Source: an uncultured Blautia sp. (GTDB lineage: Bacteria; Bacillota; Clostridia; Lachnospirales; Lachnospiraceae). From it: DNA of 57,525 nucleotides. The stretch lies in contig URHS01000010.1 in the NCBI GenBank assembly GCA_900547685.1, forward strand, positions 1-57,525, given 5' to 3'. Below are positions 34,809 through 44,224 of this stretch, piece after piece. A program made the position numbers and the translations under genes. A model generated the notes under the pieces. That model saw only the letters and a list, made by a program, of their open reading frames with translations. It made no database searches and had not been told where the DNA came from. Positions within the stretch are counted from its first letter, which is position 1; the number at the start of each line of letters is the position of its first letter.

Positions 34809-35720
34809 TTATACCTTCAAGTGTTTTCTAAGAGAAACAATACTTCCGATTAAACCGATACCAATACCCAGACCTACACCGATTGGCAATAAGTAACGGA
34901 ATACTTCCCAAACATCCAAGAACTGAAGAAATCCACCCAGAATATCAAATCTGGTAATCACATATTCCACAGCATTCTCATAAATCATATATAAAATGCC
35001 CATTGGAAGAGCTGCACCAATCGTTCCTAAAAGAATACCTTCAATCACAAACGGCACTCTGACAAAAAAGTCCGTAGCTCCAATAAGCTTCATAATACCA
35101 ATTTCTTCCTGTCGGATGGAAATACCCATAGTAATGGTATTATTAATCAAGAAGAATGCCACTGCCAAAAGAATTAAAATAATAACCATGGATACATATC
35201 CTACCAGTTTATTAAAAGTTGACAGCATATCTGCCGCTTCTTTTGATTGTTTGACTTCTCGAACGCCCTCCAGACTCTCAATATGTTTTACCAAATCTGC
35301 CTGACTTTCTACTTCTTTCAGATATACATCAAAACGTGCGGAATTTGCAAGAGGATTATCCTGATCTTTAAACCCTTCTGCCATATCTTCGTCACCGCCT
35401 AAGTATACTTTACTAAACTCATCCCATGCCACATCTGCAGAAATATAGTCTATGTCGGCAACTTGTGGCTGTTTCTCAATATCTGCTCCGATTTGATCAA
35501 TTTCTTCCTGTTTAATTCCTTTATCAAAATATACAACAACTGCTACACCTTCCTCCGCAGTATCTACAATATAGCGGAAGTTCATAATAATAGCAAGAAA
35601 CAATCCGAATAAAAAGATACATGCTGACATAGTTGCAATGGATGCCAGAGAAAATCTCAGATTTCTCCAGATATTTTTAAATCCCTGTTTTAATACATAA
35701 GCAATCGTACTAATTCTCAT
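34809..35720 (-). CDS. ftsX: Cell-division membrane protein FtsX
   Basis: 303 residues with four membrane segments and a large extracellular loop (about 45-170) that carries the hydrolase contact region. FtsX transmits ATP-driven signals from FtsE to the external hydrolase. Features: the cytoplasmic start AYVLKQGFKNIWRNLRFS, the loop with 'WDEFSKVYLG', and a membrane-edge motif GISIRQEEIGIMKLIGATDFFVRVPF (split: ISIRQEEIGIMKLIGA). It overlaps ftsE by 11 nt. The neighbour after it is the M23 hydrolase. Confidence 0.95.
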   Translation of the reverse strand: MRISTIAYVLKQGFKNIWRNLRFSLASIATMSACIFLFGLFLAIIMNFRYIVDTAEEGVAVVVYFDKGIKQEEIDQIGADIEKQPQVADIDYISADVAWDEFSKVYLGGDEDMAEGFKDQDNPLANSARFDVYLKEVESQADLVKHIESLEGVREVKQSKEAADMLSTFNKLVGYVSMVIILILLAVAFFLINNTITMGISIRQEEIGIMKLIGATDFFVRVPFVIEGILLGTIGAALPMGILYMIYENAVEYVITRFDILGGFLQFLDVWEVFRYLLPIGVGLGIGIGLIGSIVSLRKHLKV

Positions 35721-36396
35721 TCAGATATTCACCTTCTTGTTCATCACTTACAATGACGCCTTTCTTCATGGTAATTACACGCTTTTTAAATGCATTTACA
35801 ATTTCTCTGTTATGTGTAACCACCAGAACCGTTGTACCTCTTTCGTTAACTTCCTCTAAAAGTTTCATAATTTCAAAAGAATTCTTAGGATCTAAGTTTC
35901 CTGTAGGCTCATCGGCCAGCAAAATACTTGGTCTGTTCACTAACGCTCTCGCAAGGGCAACTCTTTGCTGCTCTCCGCCTGAAAGCTGATCAGGCTTTGA
36001 TTTATACTTTTCTGCTAACCCTACTAATGTCAACATTTCCGGTACTCGCTTTTTAATAATACGGGTAGGACGCTGAATAACACGTTGCGCAAAGGCTACA
36101 TTTTCATATACATTTCTATCTTTTAAAAGACGGAAATCCTGAAATACAACACCAACTCCTCTACGGTATTTGGCTACTTTTCTACGCCTCAATTTATTAA
36201 GAACCTGTCCGTTTACTGTAATCGTTCCGCTTGTAGGATCCAGTTCCTTTAGCAGCAATTTGATAAGAGTTGATTTTCCGGAACCGCTATTTCCTACGAT
36301 AAATACGAATTCACCCTTATCTACGTGAAGTGTCATGTTGTCAATGGCCGGCTGACCTTTGCTGTATGATTTACTCACGTTTTTTAAATCAATCAT
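35710..36396 (-). CDS. ftsE: Cell-division ATPase FtsE
   Basis: 228 residues. Walker A GNSGSGKST (about 34-42), the VFQDFRLL Q-loop, signature LSGGEQQR, Walker B ILLADEP and H-loop VVTHN. Forms the FtsEX complex that gates septal peptidoglycan hydrolysis. First gene of ftsE-ftsX-hydrolase-ctpA-acetyltransferase. A hairpin (36419-36443) lies between it and the upstream PucR gene; no promoter was convincingly identified for ftsE. Confidence 0.96.
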   Translation of the reverse strand: MIDLKNVSKSYSKGQPAIDNMTLHVDKGEFVFIVGNSGSGKSTLIKLLLKELDPTSGTITVNGQVLNKLRRRKVAKYRRGVGVVFQDFRLLKDRNVYENVAFAQRVIQRPTRIIKKRVPEMLTLVGLAEKYKSKPDQLSGGEQQRVALARALVNRPSILLADEPTGNLDPKNSFEIMKLLEEVNERGTTVLVVTHNREIVNAFKKRVITMKKGVIVSDEQEGEYLNEN

Positions 36397-36443
36397 AATA
36401 ACCTCCTGTTTTCCTGCGGGAACAGATGGATAGCTTCTGTTCC

Positions 36444-37532
36444 TTAGTAATCAAGTGTTTCCATGTACTTCATATACTTTACTACCATCAGCGCAATTTT
36501 AAAGGTAATTGCATCTTCAAAAACTCTCAAATCAAGCCCTGTGCTTTTCTGAAGCTTATCCAGACGATATACCAGTGTATTTCTATGAATATAAAGCTGT
36601 CTGGAAGTTTCTGAAACATTTAAGCTGTTTTCAAAGAATTTGTTAATTGTAGTAAGAGTCTCCTCATCAAAATCATCAGGAGAGTGTGAATCAAAAATTT
36701 CCCGAATAAACATTTTACAAAGAGGAATAGGCAACTGATAAATAAGTCTTCCAATTCCCAGAGAACTATATGCAATTATATCTCTGTCCCCAAAGAAAAT
36801 TTTTCCTACATCCAAAGCCATTTTTGCTTCTTTATAAGAACGTGAAACTTCCTTCAGTTCTTTCACAATGGTTCCGTAAGCAATGTGTGTTGTACCATCT
36901 CTTTCTACACCCAGAGCAGCCAGAATATTATTAGCTGTCTTTTCCAACTGAGGATATCCGTCAGATTGAGACAATTCTTTAACAATAATAATATTTTTCT
37001 CATCTACCGCAGTGACAAAATCTCCAGGTTTTCCCCCTAAAAGATTTTTAATATTTTCCAGAGAACCGTAATCCTTATCTTGATTACTTTCCAATATATA
37101 CACAACTCTGCGCACGTCTACTTCAACATGCAGTTTCTTTGCACGATTATGAATATCTACTAAAAGCAGATTGTCCAGTAAAAGGTTTTTAATAAAATTA
37201 TCTTTATTAAATCTCTCTTTATACGCTGTAAGCAGTCCCTGAATTTGAAATACTACCAGCTTTCCTAATGTATAAACGTCATCCCCTGCATTGCTTATAA
37301 CCAAAACATATTCCAGCTGATGGTCATCATATATTTTAAAATACTGATTTCCTTTTACCACCTGACTGTCTGCCTGAGAATTAGCAAATGCAGTTACTTC
37401 CTCCTGTCCGCATACACTACCGGAAAAAGTAGATGCTAACACTTTTCCTTCCATATCTGTTACACAAAAATCGCTTCTGGATATCCCTTTTAAACCATCC
37501 AGTGTATTTTGCAGTATCTGATTTGATATCAT
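36444..37532 (-). CDS. PucR/CdaR-type transcriptional regulator
   Basis: 362 residues from the preferred ATG (AGGAG about 7 nt ahead); the longer frame adds 7 residues. N-terminal sensory-like domain starting ISNQILQNTLDGLKGISRSDF (stretch ends there), then a GGDEF-like degenerate region, then a C-terminal HTH (about 300-355; LNVSETSRQLYIHRNTLVYR) as in CdaR/PucR sugar-diacid and purine-catabolism regulators. Family call only; ligand and target genes are unknown. It is directly upstream of ftsE on the same strand. Confidence 0.85.
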   Translation of the reverse strand: MISNQILQNTLDGLKGISRSDFCVTDMEGKVLASTFSGSVCGQEEVTAFANSQADSQVVKGNQYFKIYDDHQLEYVLVISNAGDDVYTLGKLVVFQIQGLLTAYKERFNKDNFIKNLLLDNLLLVDIHNRAKKLHVEVDVRRVVYILESNQDKDYGSLENIKNLLGGKPGDFVTAVDEKNIIIVKELSQSDGYPQLEKTANNILAALGVERDGTTHIAYGTIVKELKEVSRSYKEAKMALDVGKIFFGDRDIIAYSSLGIGRLIYQLPIPLCKMFIREIFDSHSPDDFDEETLTTINKFFENSLNVSETSRQLYIHRNTLVYRLDKLQKSTGLDLRVFEDAITFKIALMVVKYMKYMETLDY

Positions 37533-37674
37533 ATTTTCTCCTTCTTTCATCATATAGTTATTCTGTTGTTACATCTCCCATAAAAACCCTACTATATATA
37601 CTAATACAAAATCATAAAAAAAGAAAGAGAAAATGCAATTTATTACATCTTTTTTTCAAAATGTAACAATTTGT

Positions 37675-38361
37675 TCACATTTTCTCCATGTCTTCATTAT
37701 ACTTTGATACCATTTTTTTGAAATTATTTTTTTCCATAAAACGGTTGAACCAGCTTGGTTTTTTGCCTCCTTCACGAAAGATATCCAGACAGCTTCCCAA
37801 ACTGAACCACAATTTTGTATTAATTTTTTTCCGATGTCTTTTTACAAAGCGCTCCAGAGCATATACCCTGGAACAGCTTAAAACCGCCTGAGGGTTCCAC
37901 GTATTAATCTCATTAATCACCTTGTCCACCTGATCATCTTCTTCACCCATCAGAAAATCCTTACCAAGTATGACTATATCCGGATACCTTTCCTGCAGAT
38001 ATCCGTACAATTTCTCTGTATCTTCCTCATTTTCTCCTAAAAGAAAAATTTCATTCTTATAATGATTCAACAGCCAAAATACTGTTCCAAAAAAACCGTG
38101 TTCAGAAATATCATTTTCCCATTCCTGATCCTCAAGCCCCGCTGCCTTTACAATTTCCGGTTCATCTGCTACTGCCTTATCCAGTGTTTCTATATACTCT
38201 TTTAATTCTTCATCCTGCTGAGCTGCCAACAAAAGATTCATAGTCAGCACTCCATAAGTGGCCAGTGTTTCCTGATACCACTGCTGATTAATACTTTCTA
38301 TAACATCTTCTGCATAACATTTCTCAACAGAAATTCCCATTATTTCTATTTTTTCGCTCAT
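37675..38361 (-). CDS. Divergent WecG/TagA/CpsF-like glycosyltransferase
   Basis: 228 residues, soluble. It resembles GT26 proteins in its overall plan: a start like INIMGISVEKCYAEDVI, TMN(L)LLAAQQDE, then VILGKDFL and a late block (IWSLGSCLDIF-like). The typical GAPKQE motif of WecG/TagA is replaced by CSRVYALE, so activity may be altered. GT26 enzymes add N-acetylmannosaminuronic acid or similar sugars to lipid carriers in wall polymer synthesis. Own promoter upstream; the VWA gene ends inside that promoter. Moderate confidence. Confidence 0.65.
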   Translation of the reverse strand: MSEKIEIMGISVEKCYAEDVIESINQQWYQETLATYGVLTMNLLLAAQQDEELKEYIETLDKAVADEPEIVKAAGLEDQEWENDISEHGFFGTVFWLLNHYKNEIFLLGENEEDTEKLYGYLQERYPDIVILGKDFLMGEEDDQVDKVINEINTWNPQAVLSCSRVYALERFVKRHRKKINTKLWFSLGSCLDIFREGGKKPSWFNRFMEKNNFKKMVSKYNEDMEKM

Positions 38362-38416
38362 TACTATCCTCTGGGGAATTTATCCCGAATGTCAGTATCT
38401 TTAAACATATTCTATT

Positions 38417-38445
38417 AATATAGCAGAATTTTTTTTAATTATCAA
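38417..38445 (-). promoter_or_regulatory. Promoter of the WecG-like gene
   Basis: TTGATA (38445-38440), 17-nt spacer, TATATT (38422-38417) on the minus strand. The -35 box overlaps the stop of the VWA gene. Confidence 0.65.
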
Positions 38446-40211
38446 GTATTTTTTTCCAATTGCTTCATTAAATATCTGCCTACAACAGGAGAAAATCCGG
38501 AAATATCCCGTATATAGGCAAAGTCTTTTCCGAAAATTTTTTTCTCTGCCTGTAAATCCTTTTCTTCTCCGGCAAAAACCCCCAATACACAGACTCCTTG
38601 ATTACGAAGTCTTCTCACTGCAAATCCTGTATCTTTTATTGCATAATCTCCATGATAAGGCTTTGGATTTCTGGCATTTGGACGATTTAAAATCACATCG
38701 TAGGGCTTTCCATCACTTAAAACAATTAAGATTTTATGCTCCTCTTCTCTTTGCAGCAAATCATATTCTACTGCTTTTATTGCAAGACCGTCTCTATTAT
38801 TCGAAGATGTTACATATTCAAAAATATTACTATTCTCTATTCTGTCTGCATCATAATCACGAAAATTATGCAATACTGTATAATCCCAAAAGGTACAAAA
38901 ACTATTCACTCTGTGAGGAATTCCTACATTACTTAATGCCTCACTTAAAATATATGCCTGAATAGCAACCTGCCCCTGTCTGGAACGCTGAGAGCCGCTG
39001 GCGTCAATTAAAACATCTACCACAAAACTGCTGCTGTCTTCATAAAGCTCTTTTTTGAAAACCTGTGCATTTCCTGTTCGTCCAATACGCCAAAGTCTGC
39101 GAGGCAATAATGTTCCTCTGTCTGACAAGGTTTCCTCTTTTTCATCTCTCATAGTAAGGGTTTTTTTGAGCATATCTGTGAGAAGACGAATATTATTTTT
39201 TACTGCTCTATGATTGTCATGGTATTCATAAAGATTCTTCCCCTTTTGTTTTCTGGCATACTCGTACTGATAATTACGAAGCACAGGCTCTTTTAAAATC
39301 CCCTTTGTAAAATAAAGACTGCAGTCGCTGTGTATTCCCCGACACACAAGAGCATTAATTTTCTTTTCCTCACTCTCAGTGAGATAAGTCTTTCCATAAT
39401 TTCGCTCCACATAGGAATACATCTTTTCCAAAGCCTTTTCATCCACTACTAAAATACGCTTTGTGGCTTCCTCTGTGTTTTTTTCCTGTTCTTCTTTCTT
39501 CTCAGCTTCTCTGGTGTCCAGATTTGTCATATTTTCTGTAACTTTATCCAAATAAGTTTCCAATGTATTTTCCAAAGCTTCTTCTTCTAAAAAATCTTCC
39601 CATGAAAACTCTGCCAGTTCCTCCAAAGTTACAGACAGCACTTTCGTTAAATCTCCCTGATTTCTTTCAAAATACGGATCAATCAATTCATTATACAGTT
39701 TATCTGTTGTTTGAATAAGTTTCATCGTATCCTGTGCATGAGAAAGTTCCTGCACCATATCCATAAAGTACCTCTGTCTCGCCTCTACAGCTCCTTTCCC
39801 ATTTAAAATTTCGCGAAAAAGAGCTACTTTTAATTTACCTGCAGGGTTTCCCGATAATTTGTGAAAATCCATATCCAGAATGTCCTCACAGGCACGTCTT
39901 CTGATGTTGGAAACTCCTTCCCTCTCTGCTATAATCTTCCCCGAAACTGCAAATTCAATGCAAAGCTGCGCCAAATCCATGAGCGGAGCCTCCATTGCAT
40001 GAAGATAAATCTTTTTTACCAGATACAGAGAATATTCCTCTCTGTCAAAATATCGTGCAAAGGCCCCCTGTTTAATTCCATCATACAACGCTACATATTT
40101 TGATTTTGCAAAAGCGGCTAAATCCGGCTTAAATTCCAGAGAATAATCACCACTGACCGTCCACATAAGATTTTTTATTCTATTTTCCAGTTCCAGTTCA
40201 AATTCTTCCAT
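38442..40211 (-). CDS. VWA-domain partner of a MoxR ATPase
   Basis: 589 residues, soluble. The first ~250 residues are helical with an acidic stretch (KKEEQEKNTEEA). The C-terminal third is a von Willebrand A domain with an intact MIDAS: DASGS (near 395), then a metal-site Thr/Ser and SDGKPYD near 540. MoxR AAA+ proteins pair with VWA proteins as chaperones that mature or insert cofactors in enzymes; the organisation resembles NorQ/NorD or CobS/CobT. Eight nt after the MoxR gene, same transcript. Client not known. Confidence 0.85.
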   Translation of the reverse strand: MEEFELELENRIKNLMWTVSGDYSLEFKPDLAAFAKSKYVALYDGIKQGAFARYFDREEYSLYLVKKIYLHAMEAPLMDLAQLCIEFAVSGKIIAEREGVSNIRRRACEDILDMDFHKLSGNPAGKLKVALFREILNGKGAVEARQRYFMDMVQELSHAQDTMKLIQTTDKLYNELIDPYFERNQGDLTKVLSVTLEELAEFSWEDFLEEEALENTLETYLDKVTENMTNLDTREAEKKEEQEKNTEEATKRILVVDEKALEKMYSYVERNYGKTYLTESEEKKINALVCRGIHSDCSLYFTKGILKEPVLRNYQYEYARKQKGKNLYEYHDNHRAVKNNIRLLTDMLKKTLTMRDEKEETLSDRGTLLPRRLWRIGRTGNAQVFKKELYEDSSSFVVDVLIDASGSQRSRQGQVAIQAYILSEALSNVGIPHRVNSFCTFWDYTVLHNFRDYDADRIENSNIFEYVTSSNNRDGLAIKAVEYDLLQREEEHKILIVLSDGKPYDVILNRPNARNPKPYHGDYAIKDTGFAVRRLRNQGVCVLGVFAGEEKDLQAEKKIFGKDFAYIRDISGFSPVVGRYLMKQLEKNT

Positions 40212-40219
40212 AATAACCT

Positions 40220-41140
40220 CTATTTCTCAAATACATCCTGTGGAGTCCATGTATCAGGAATTCTGGTAAGCACTACATCCTGTACAATTTCTTTCTCAAA
40301 AATATCAAAGCACTTATTTACTACGCCAATCTGTACAGCCAGCCTTGGCTTCAATCCTTGCTTTATCGTTTTTAATGCTCCTAAAATTCCTCGAAGATCC
40401 AGAGCCTTTGTACTGATTTCACTATTTTGCGCTTTCAACTGTAAGTCCATAAAAAGCCCAATCCACTGTTTCTTTGCATTCTCTTTCAATGTAGGAAACT
40501 TAGAAGATAAAATATAATCCAGAGTTTCTTCATCCTGAGACGGCATATCAATAACCATAAAACGAGATACAAGAGCTTCATTTAACTCTTTTGTTCCCGC
40601 ATAACCGTAGTTCATAGTTCCAATAAATCTGGCAGCCTCATGAATATCAATTTTATCATATCCCGGAACATCAATACTTCTTCTATAATCTAACGAAGCA
40701 TGAAGCACGGAAACAGCATCATTCTTTGCCATATTAATTTCGTCTAAAATTCCGAACCCACCATACTGAGCACATCGGTAAATACTTCCTTTTCGAAGCT
40801 GTACTTCATTATTTACAAACGTATCTGTCCCAATTAAATCACCGCTGTCTGTGTTCACATGAAAAGATACACTATACACAGGACGTCCGAAAATCCAAGC
40901 CAGATTTTCTGCTAAAACATTCTTTCCCGTTGCCTTTGCTCCTGTAAGCAGAAGATTTTCACCTTGAAGAAGCGCCGCAATTCCCATTTCCAGTACTTCT
41001 CTGCCGTAAAAATACATATCAGGACAACTTACTCTGCTCTGTTCCCTTTCTTCCACAGGATATCTGCGCCGAAACTCCTCCACACCTTCAATCAGTCCCT
41101 TATCCACCTGCTGTTCCCTTAAAAATTCCAATTCCTTCAT
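40220..41140 (-). CDS. MoxR-family AAA+ ATPase with altered Walker A
   Basis: About 306 residues from the ATG at 41140 (GAGG upstream; a TTG 36 nt earlier is the longer alternative). AAA+ core of the CbbQ/NorQ type: Walker A reads GAKATGKN (GxxxxGKN, Thr/Ser normally follows Lys), Walker B GILDEIN, sensor 1 GTMNYG, arginine finger region LNEALVSRF. The Asn at the Mg-binding position is unusual. It sits upstream of the VWA gene, its expected partner. Confidence 0.87.
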   Translation of the reverse strand: MKELEFLREQQVDKGLIEGVEEFRRRYPVEEREQSRVSCPDMYFYGREVLEMGIAALLQGENLLLTGAKATGKNVLAENLAWIFGRPVYSVSFHVNTDSGDLIGTDTFVNNEVQLRKGSIYRCAQYGGFGILDEINMAKNDAVSVLHASLDYRRSIDVPGYDKIDIHEAARFIGTMNYGYAGTKELNEALVSRFMVIDMPSQDEETLDYILSSKFPTLKENAKKQWIGLFMDLQLKAQNSEISTKALDLRGILGALKTIKQGLKPRLAVQIGVVNKCFDIFEKEIVQDVVLTRIPDTWTPQDVFEK

Positions 41141-41276
41141 ATACACAATCCTCTTTCTGTTTTTTCCGTTATTCAATCATTATTTTTCTCTCTCTCAGCC
41201 TCTCTCTACACTTGTCGGAGAAATTTCAAACCTCCAATATACATAAAAAGAAGTCATTACATTAAACACAGCCAGA

Positions 41277-41370
41277 GAATATTTATATATTTAGAGCGAA
41301 TTTGTCGAGTACGCTTTGAGACCATAGGCTCAAAGAGAACGCAGACTGAGCGATAAATATATAAATATTC
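41277..41370. repeat. Palindromic intergenic repeat, copy 2
   Basis: 94-nt element with perfect 17-bp terminal inverted repeats (41277-41293 and 41354-41370) and a central near-palindrome (CTTTGAGACCATAGGCTCAAAG). It matches the reverse complement of copy 1 (26827-26903). No coding content and no target-site duplication was evident. It lies after glnN and before the MoxR gene. Confidence 0.75.
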
Positions 41371-41404
41371 CTGATGCTGGTTAATATAATAACTCCCTTA
41401 TCCT

Positions 41405-43519
41405 TTACACTTCAAATAATAAATCTCCATAAGACGGCATTGGCCAGATTTCCTTATCCACAATCATTTCCAATTCATCTACCGGTTTTCTCAACGCTTC
41501 CATTGCCGGAATTACCTGCTGGCGATAATAAAAAGCTTTATCTTTTCCATCTTCCATAGCTGCCGCTATTTCTGTTACCTCTTTCAGATGATTTAAAGCA
41601 TTTTTTGTTTCTTTTAAAAGTACAGATGTTTCATTTAATAAATCTGTCTGTACCTCCACATCTAAAATACCGGCTGCAACTACTGCATTAATAGAATCTG
41701 CAAGCTGCCTTGTATATTTAATGACTGCAGGAATAATCTGCTTTCCTGCAACATCCAGCATAGTTCTCGCTTCAATGTTAATTGCTTTTGCATAAGCTTC
41801 ATATTTAATTTCTTTTCTGGACTCTAATTCCGCTTTTGTAAAGACACCAAATTCTTTAAAAAGCTTCACCGTCTTTTCACTGGTAAGAGTTTCTATTGTC
41901 TCTACCATGCAGCTAAGATTGGGAAGTCCTCTCTTTTCGGCTTCCTCCACCCATTCCTTTGAATATCCGTTTCCGTTAAATACTATACGCTGATGCTCTG
42001 TAAAGTTCTTTTTCATTAAATCATGAACTGCTACATCAAAATCCTCTGCATTCTCCAGAACATCACACACTTCTTTAAATGCCTGTGCCACAATGGTGTT
42101 TAACACTACGTTGGCAGGTGCAATAGAGTCTCTGGAACCAACCATACGGAACTCAAACTTATTTCCTGTAAAGGCAAAAGGTGAAGTTCTGTTTCTATCT
42201 GTTGTGTCACGCATAAACTCAGGAATAGCCTTTACACCTGTTTCCAGTTTTTCCATTCCAATACTATGATTTGCCATACCGGTAGTAATCAACTGATTCA
42301 TAACATCCGTAAGCTGATCACCCAAAAATACAGAAATAATTGCCGGTGGCGCCTCATTTGCACCTAAACGATGGTCATTTCCCACATCTGCTGCTGACTC
42401 TCTTAAAAGAGCTGCGTGTTCATCCACTGCCTTTAAGATACAGCTCAACACAAGAAGAAACTGAATATTATCATGAGGTGTAATTCCAGGCTCTAAAAGA
42501 TTGTGTCCTGTGTCTGTTGTAAGAGACCAGTTATTATGCTTTCCAGAACCATTTACCCCTGCAAATGGTTTTTCATGAAGCAGACATTTCATACCATGCT
42601 GAGAAGCAACTCGCTTTAAAGTTTGCATAACAATCTGGTTATGATCAACTTCCACATTTGCTTCTGCATAAATCGGTGCCAACTCATGCTGTGCCGGAGC
42701 TGCTTCATTATGCTGTGTCTTAGAAGTTACCCCAAGTCTCCAAAGTTCTTCATTAACATGCTTCATATATGCAGAAACCTTCTGACGGATTGCTCCCAGA
42801 TAATGGTCATCCAATTCCTGTCCTTTTGGTGGCATAGCACCAAACAAAGTACGTCCTGTGAAAACTAAATCTTTTCTCTGTCTGAATTTTTCATCACTTA
42901 CTAAAAAGTACTCCTGCTCAGCGCCTACAGAAGGTGTAACTTTTTTCGAAGTAGTATCCCCAAATAAACGAATTAAACGAAGAGCCTGTGTATTGATTGC
43001 CTGCATGGAACGCAGCAATGGTGTTTTCTGATCCAATGCTTCTCCTGTATAAGAACAAAATGCTGTAGGAATACATAAAGTAGCTCCTGCTGCATCATGA
43101 CGTACAAAAGCCGGAGAAGTACAATCCCAAGCTGTATAACCTCGCGCTTCAAAAGTAGCACGCAGTCCTCCTGATGGAAAAGAAGATGCATCCGGTTCTC
43201 CCTTAATCAGCTCTTTTCCGGAAAAGCTCATTAATACCTTTCCATTTGGAAGGGGTGCGGTAATAAATGAGTCATGTTTCTCAGCAGTTACTCCTGTCAA
43301 TGGCTGAAACCAATGGGTATAATGGGTTGCACCTTTTTCAATCGCCCATTCTTTCATTTCATGGGCAATTACATCAGCCATTTCCAAAGATAATTCTTTT
43401 CCTTCAAGAATTGTCTGCTTCAAATCTTTATATATTTTCTTAGGAAGACGCTGCTGCATTACTACATCATTAAAAACATCCTCACCAAAAATTTTTGATA
43501 CATCGATATACTCACTCAT
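41405..43519 (-). CDS. glnN: Glutamine synthetase type III
   Basis: 704 residues from ATG 43519 (AGGAAGG upstream; a longer frame adds 7). GSIII is much larger than type I (about 470 residues) and common in Lachnospiraceae and Bacteroidetes. It makes glutamine from glutamate, ammonia and ATP. Landmarks: N-terminal SKIFGEDVFND, VGAEQEYFLVSDEKF, ASQHGMKCLLHEKPFAGVNGSGKHNNWS (HEKPFAGVNGSGKHNNW region), RTSPFAFTGNKFEFR. Own promoter; its product is the main ammonia-assimilation enzyme visible here. Confidence 0.95.
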   Translation of the reverse strand: MSEYIDVSKIFGEDVFNDVVMQQRLPKKIYKDLKQTILEGKELSLEMADVIAHEMKEWAIEKGATHYTHWFQPLTGVTAEKHDSFITAPLPNGKVLMSFSGKELIKGEPDASSFPSGGLRATFEARGYTAWDCTSPAFVRHDAAGATLCIPTAFCSYTGEALDQKTPLLRSMQAINTQALRLIRLFGDTTSKKVTPSVGAEQEYFLVSDEKFRQRKDLVFTGRTLFGAMPPKGQELDDHYLGAIRQKVSAYMKHVNEELWRLGVTSKTQHNEAAPAQHELAPIYAEANVEVDHNQIVMQTLKRVASQHGMKCLLHEKPFAGVNGSGKHNNWSLTTDTGHNLLEPGITPHDNIQFLLVLSCILKAVDEHAALLRESAADVGNDHRLGANEAPPAIISVFLGDQLTDVMNQLITTGMANHSIGMEKLETGVKAIPEFMRDTTDRNRTSPFAFTGNKFEFRMVGSRDSIAPANVVLNTIVAQAFKEVCDVLENAEDFDVAVHDLMKKNFTEHQRIVFNGNGYSKEWVEEAEKRGLPNLSCMVETIETLTSEKTVKLFKEFGVFTKAELESRKEIKYEAYAKAINIEARTMLDVAGKQIIPAVIKYTRQLADSINAVVAAGILDVEVQTDLLNETSVLLKETKNALNHLKEVTEIAAAMEDGKDKAFYYRQQVIPAMEALRKPVDELEMIVDKEIWPMPSYGDLLFEV

Positions 43520-43574
43520 TCTTTCGTTCCTTCCTCTCATTGCAATCTTATTACACTGTCGTAAAACTGTTTTT

Positions 43575-43603
43575 AAGATACCTCAAAAGCCGTCACATTG
43601 CAA
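43575..43603 (-). promoter_or_regulatory. Promoter of glnN
   Basis: TTGCAA (43603-43598), 17-nt spacer, TATCTT (43580-43575) on the minus strand, about 55 nt before the start. No GlnR-like site was apparent. Confidence 0.6.
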
Positions 43604-43610
43604 GCATTTT

Positions 43611-44159
43611 TTATCTTTTCCATAAAAAGCTCATTGCTAAAATCAAAAGACATAGTCCACTTACCCATGACAAATCTTTTTGGGTAGTGTTGCGAAATAT
43701 ACATCCCAGTTTCCATCCCAGCTCCATCATAACAATTCCACATATAAAAGTTCCTGCAGCCAAAAAAAGCTGTCCTGACTGTACCAATCCTGTCCCCACT
43801 CCTACTGCAAGACTGTCCATAGAAAGTAAAAATGCCAACGTAAAACCTTCTGATGCAGTTAGTTCTTTATAAATTTCCTGCTTTTCTTCTTTCTGAAAGA
43901 AAAAACTTAAAATTCGATATAATCCAATACTAATAAGAAGAATTGCTCCCAAACATGTTGTTACATCCTCCGGAAGAAAATCAGAAAGAAAACCGCCTGT
44001 AAGAAGAGATAATCCCAACAAACCACTCATAATTACATTCATTCCTGCTACAATTTTAAAAGGCATTTTTACTTTTCTCATGCCATAAGCAAAACTGACC
44101 ACAAAAGAATCTGTGGTCAGTACAAAAATCAATAATATTTCTTTTATTACTATTGCCAT
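43611..44159 (-). CDS. MntP/YtaF-like membrane protein
   Basis: 182 residues, six membrane segments in two similar halves. Each half carries a DS motif in its membrane: TDSFVVSFAYG (near 16) and SMDSLAVGVGTG (near 113). This pattern is shared by manganese exporters (MntP) and the sporulation protein YtaF; I cannot separate the two here. No yybP-ykoY manganese riboswitch was seen upstream. It starts 65 nt after the lipid-kinase gene. Confidence 0.8.
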   Translation of the reverse strand: MAIVIKEILLIFVLTTDSFVVSFAYGMRKVKMPFKIVAGMNVIMSGLLGLSLLTGGFLSDFLPEDVTTCLGAILLISIGLYRILSFFFQKEEKQEIYKELTASEGFTLAFLLSMDSLAVGVGTGLVQSGQLFLAAGTFICGIVMMELGWKLGCIFRNTTQKDLSWVSGLCLLILAMSFLWKR

Positions 44160-44224
44160 TCTTGTTGCTCACCCGTTTTATCTGTTTAAAATATTATATG
44201 ACAAAATCAGCAACAAGGTTTCTT

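Noticed and set aside
43495..43872. Plus-strand open frame across the glnN start and MntP-like gene
   Set aside because: Antisense to two recognisable genes with their own ribosome sites.
44160..44224. yybP-ykoY manganese riboswitch or a terminator before the MntP-like gene
   Set aside because: Only a short inverted repeat of CTTGTTGCT is present, without a T-run or aptamer-like core.
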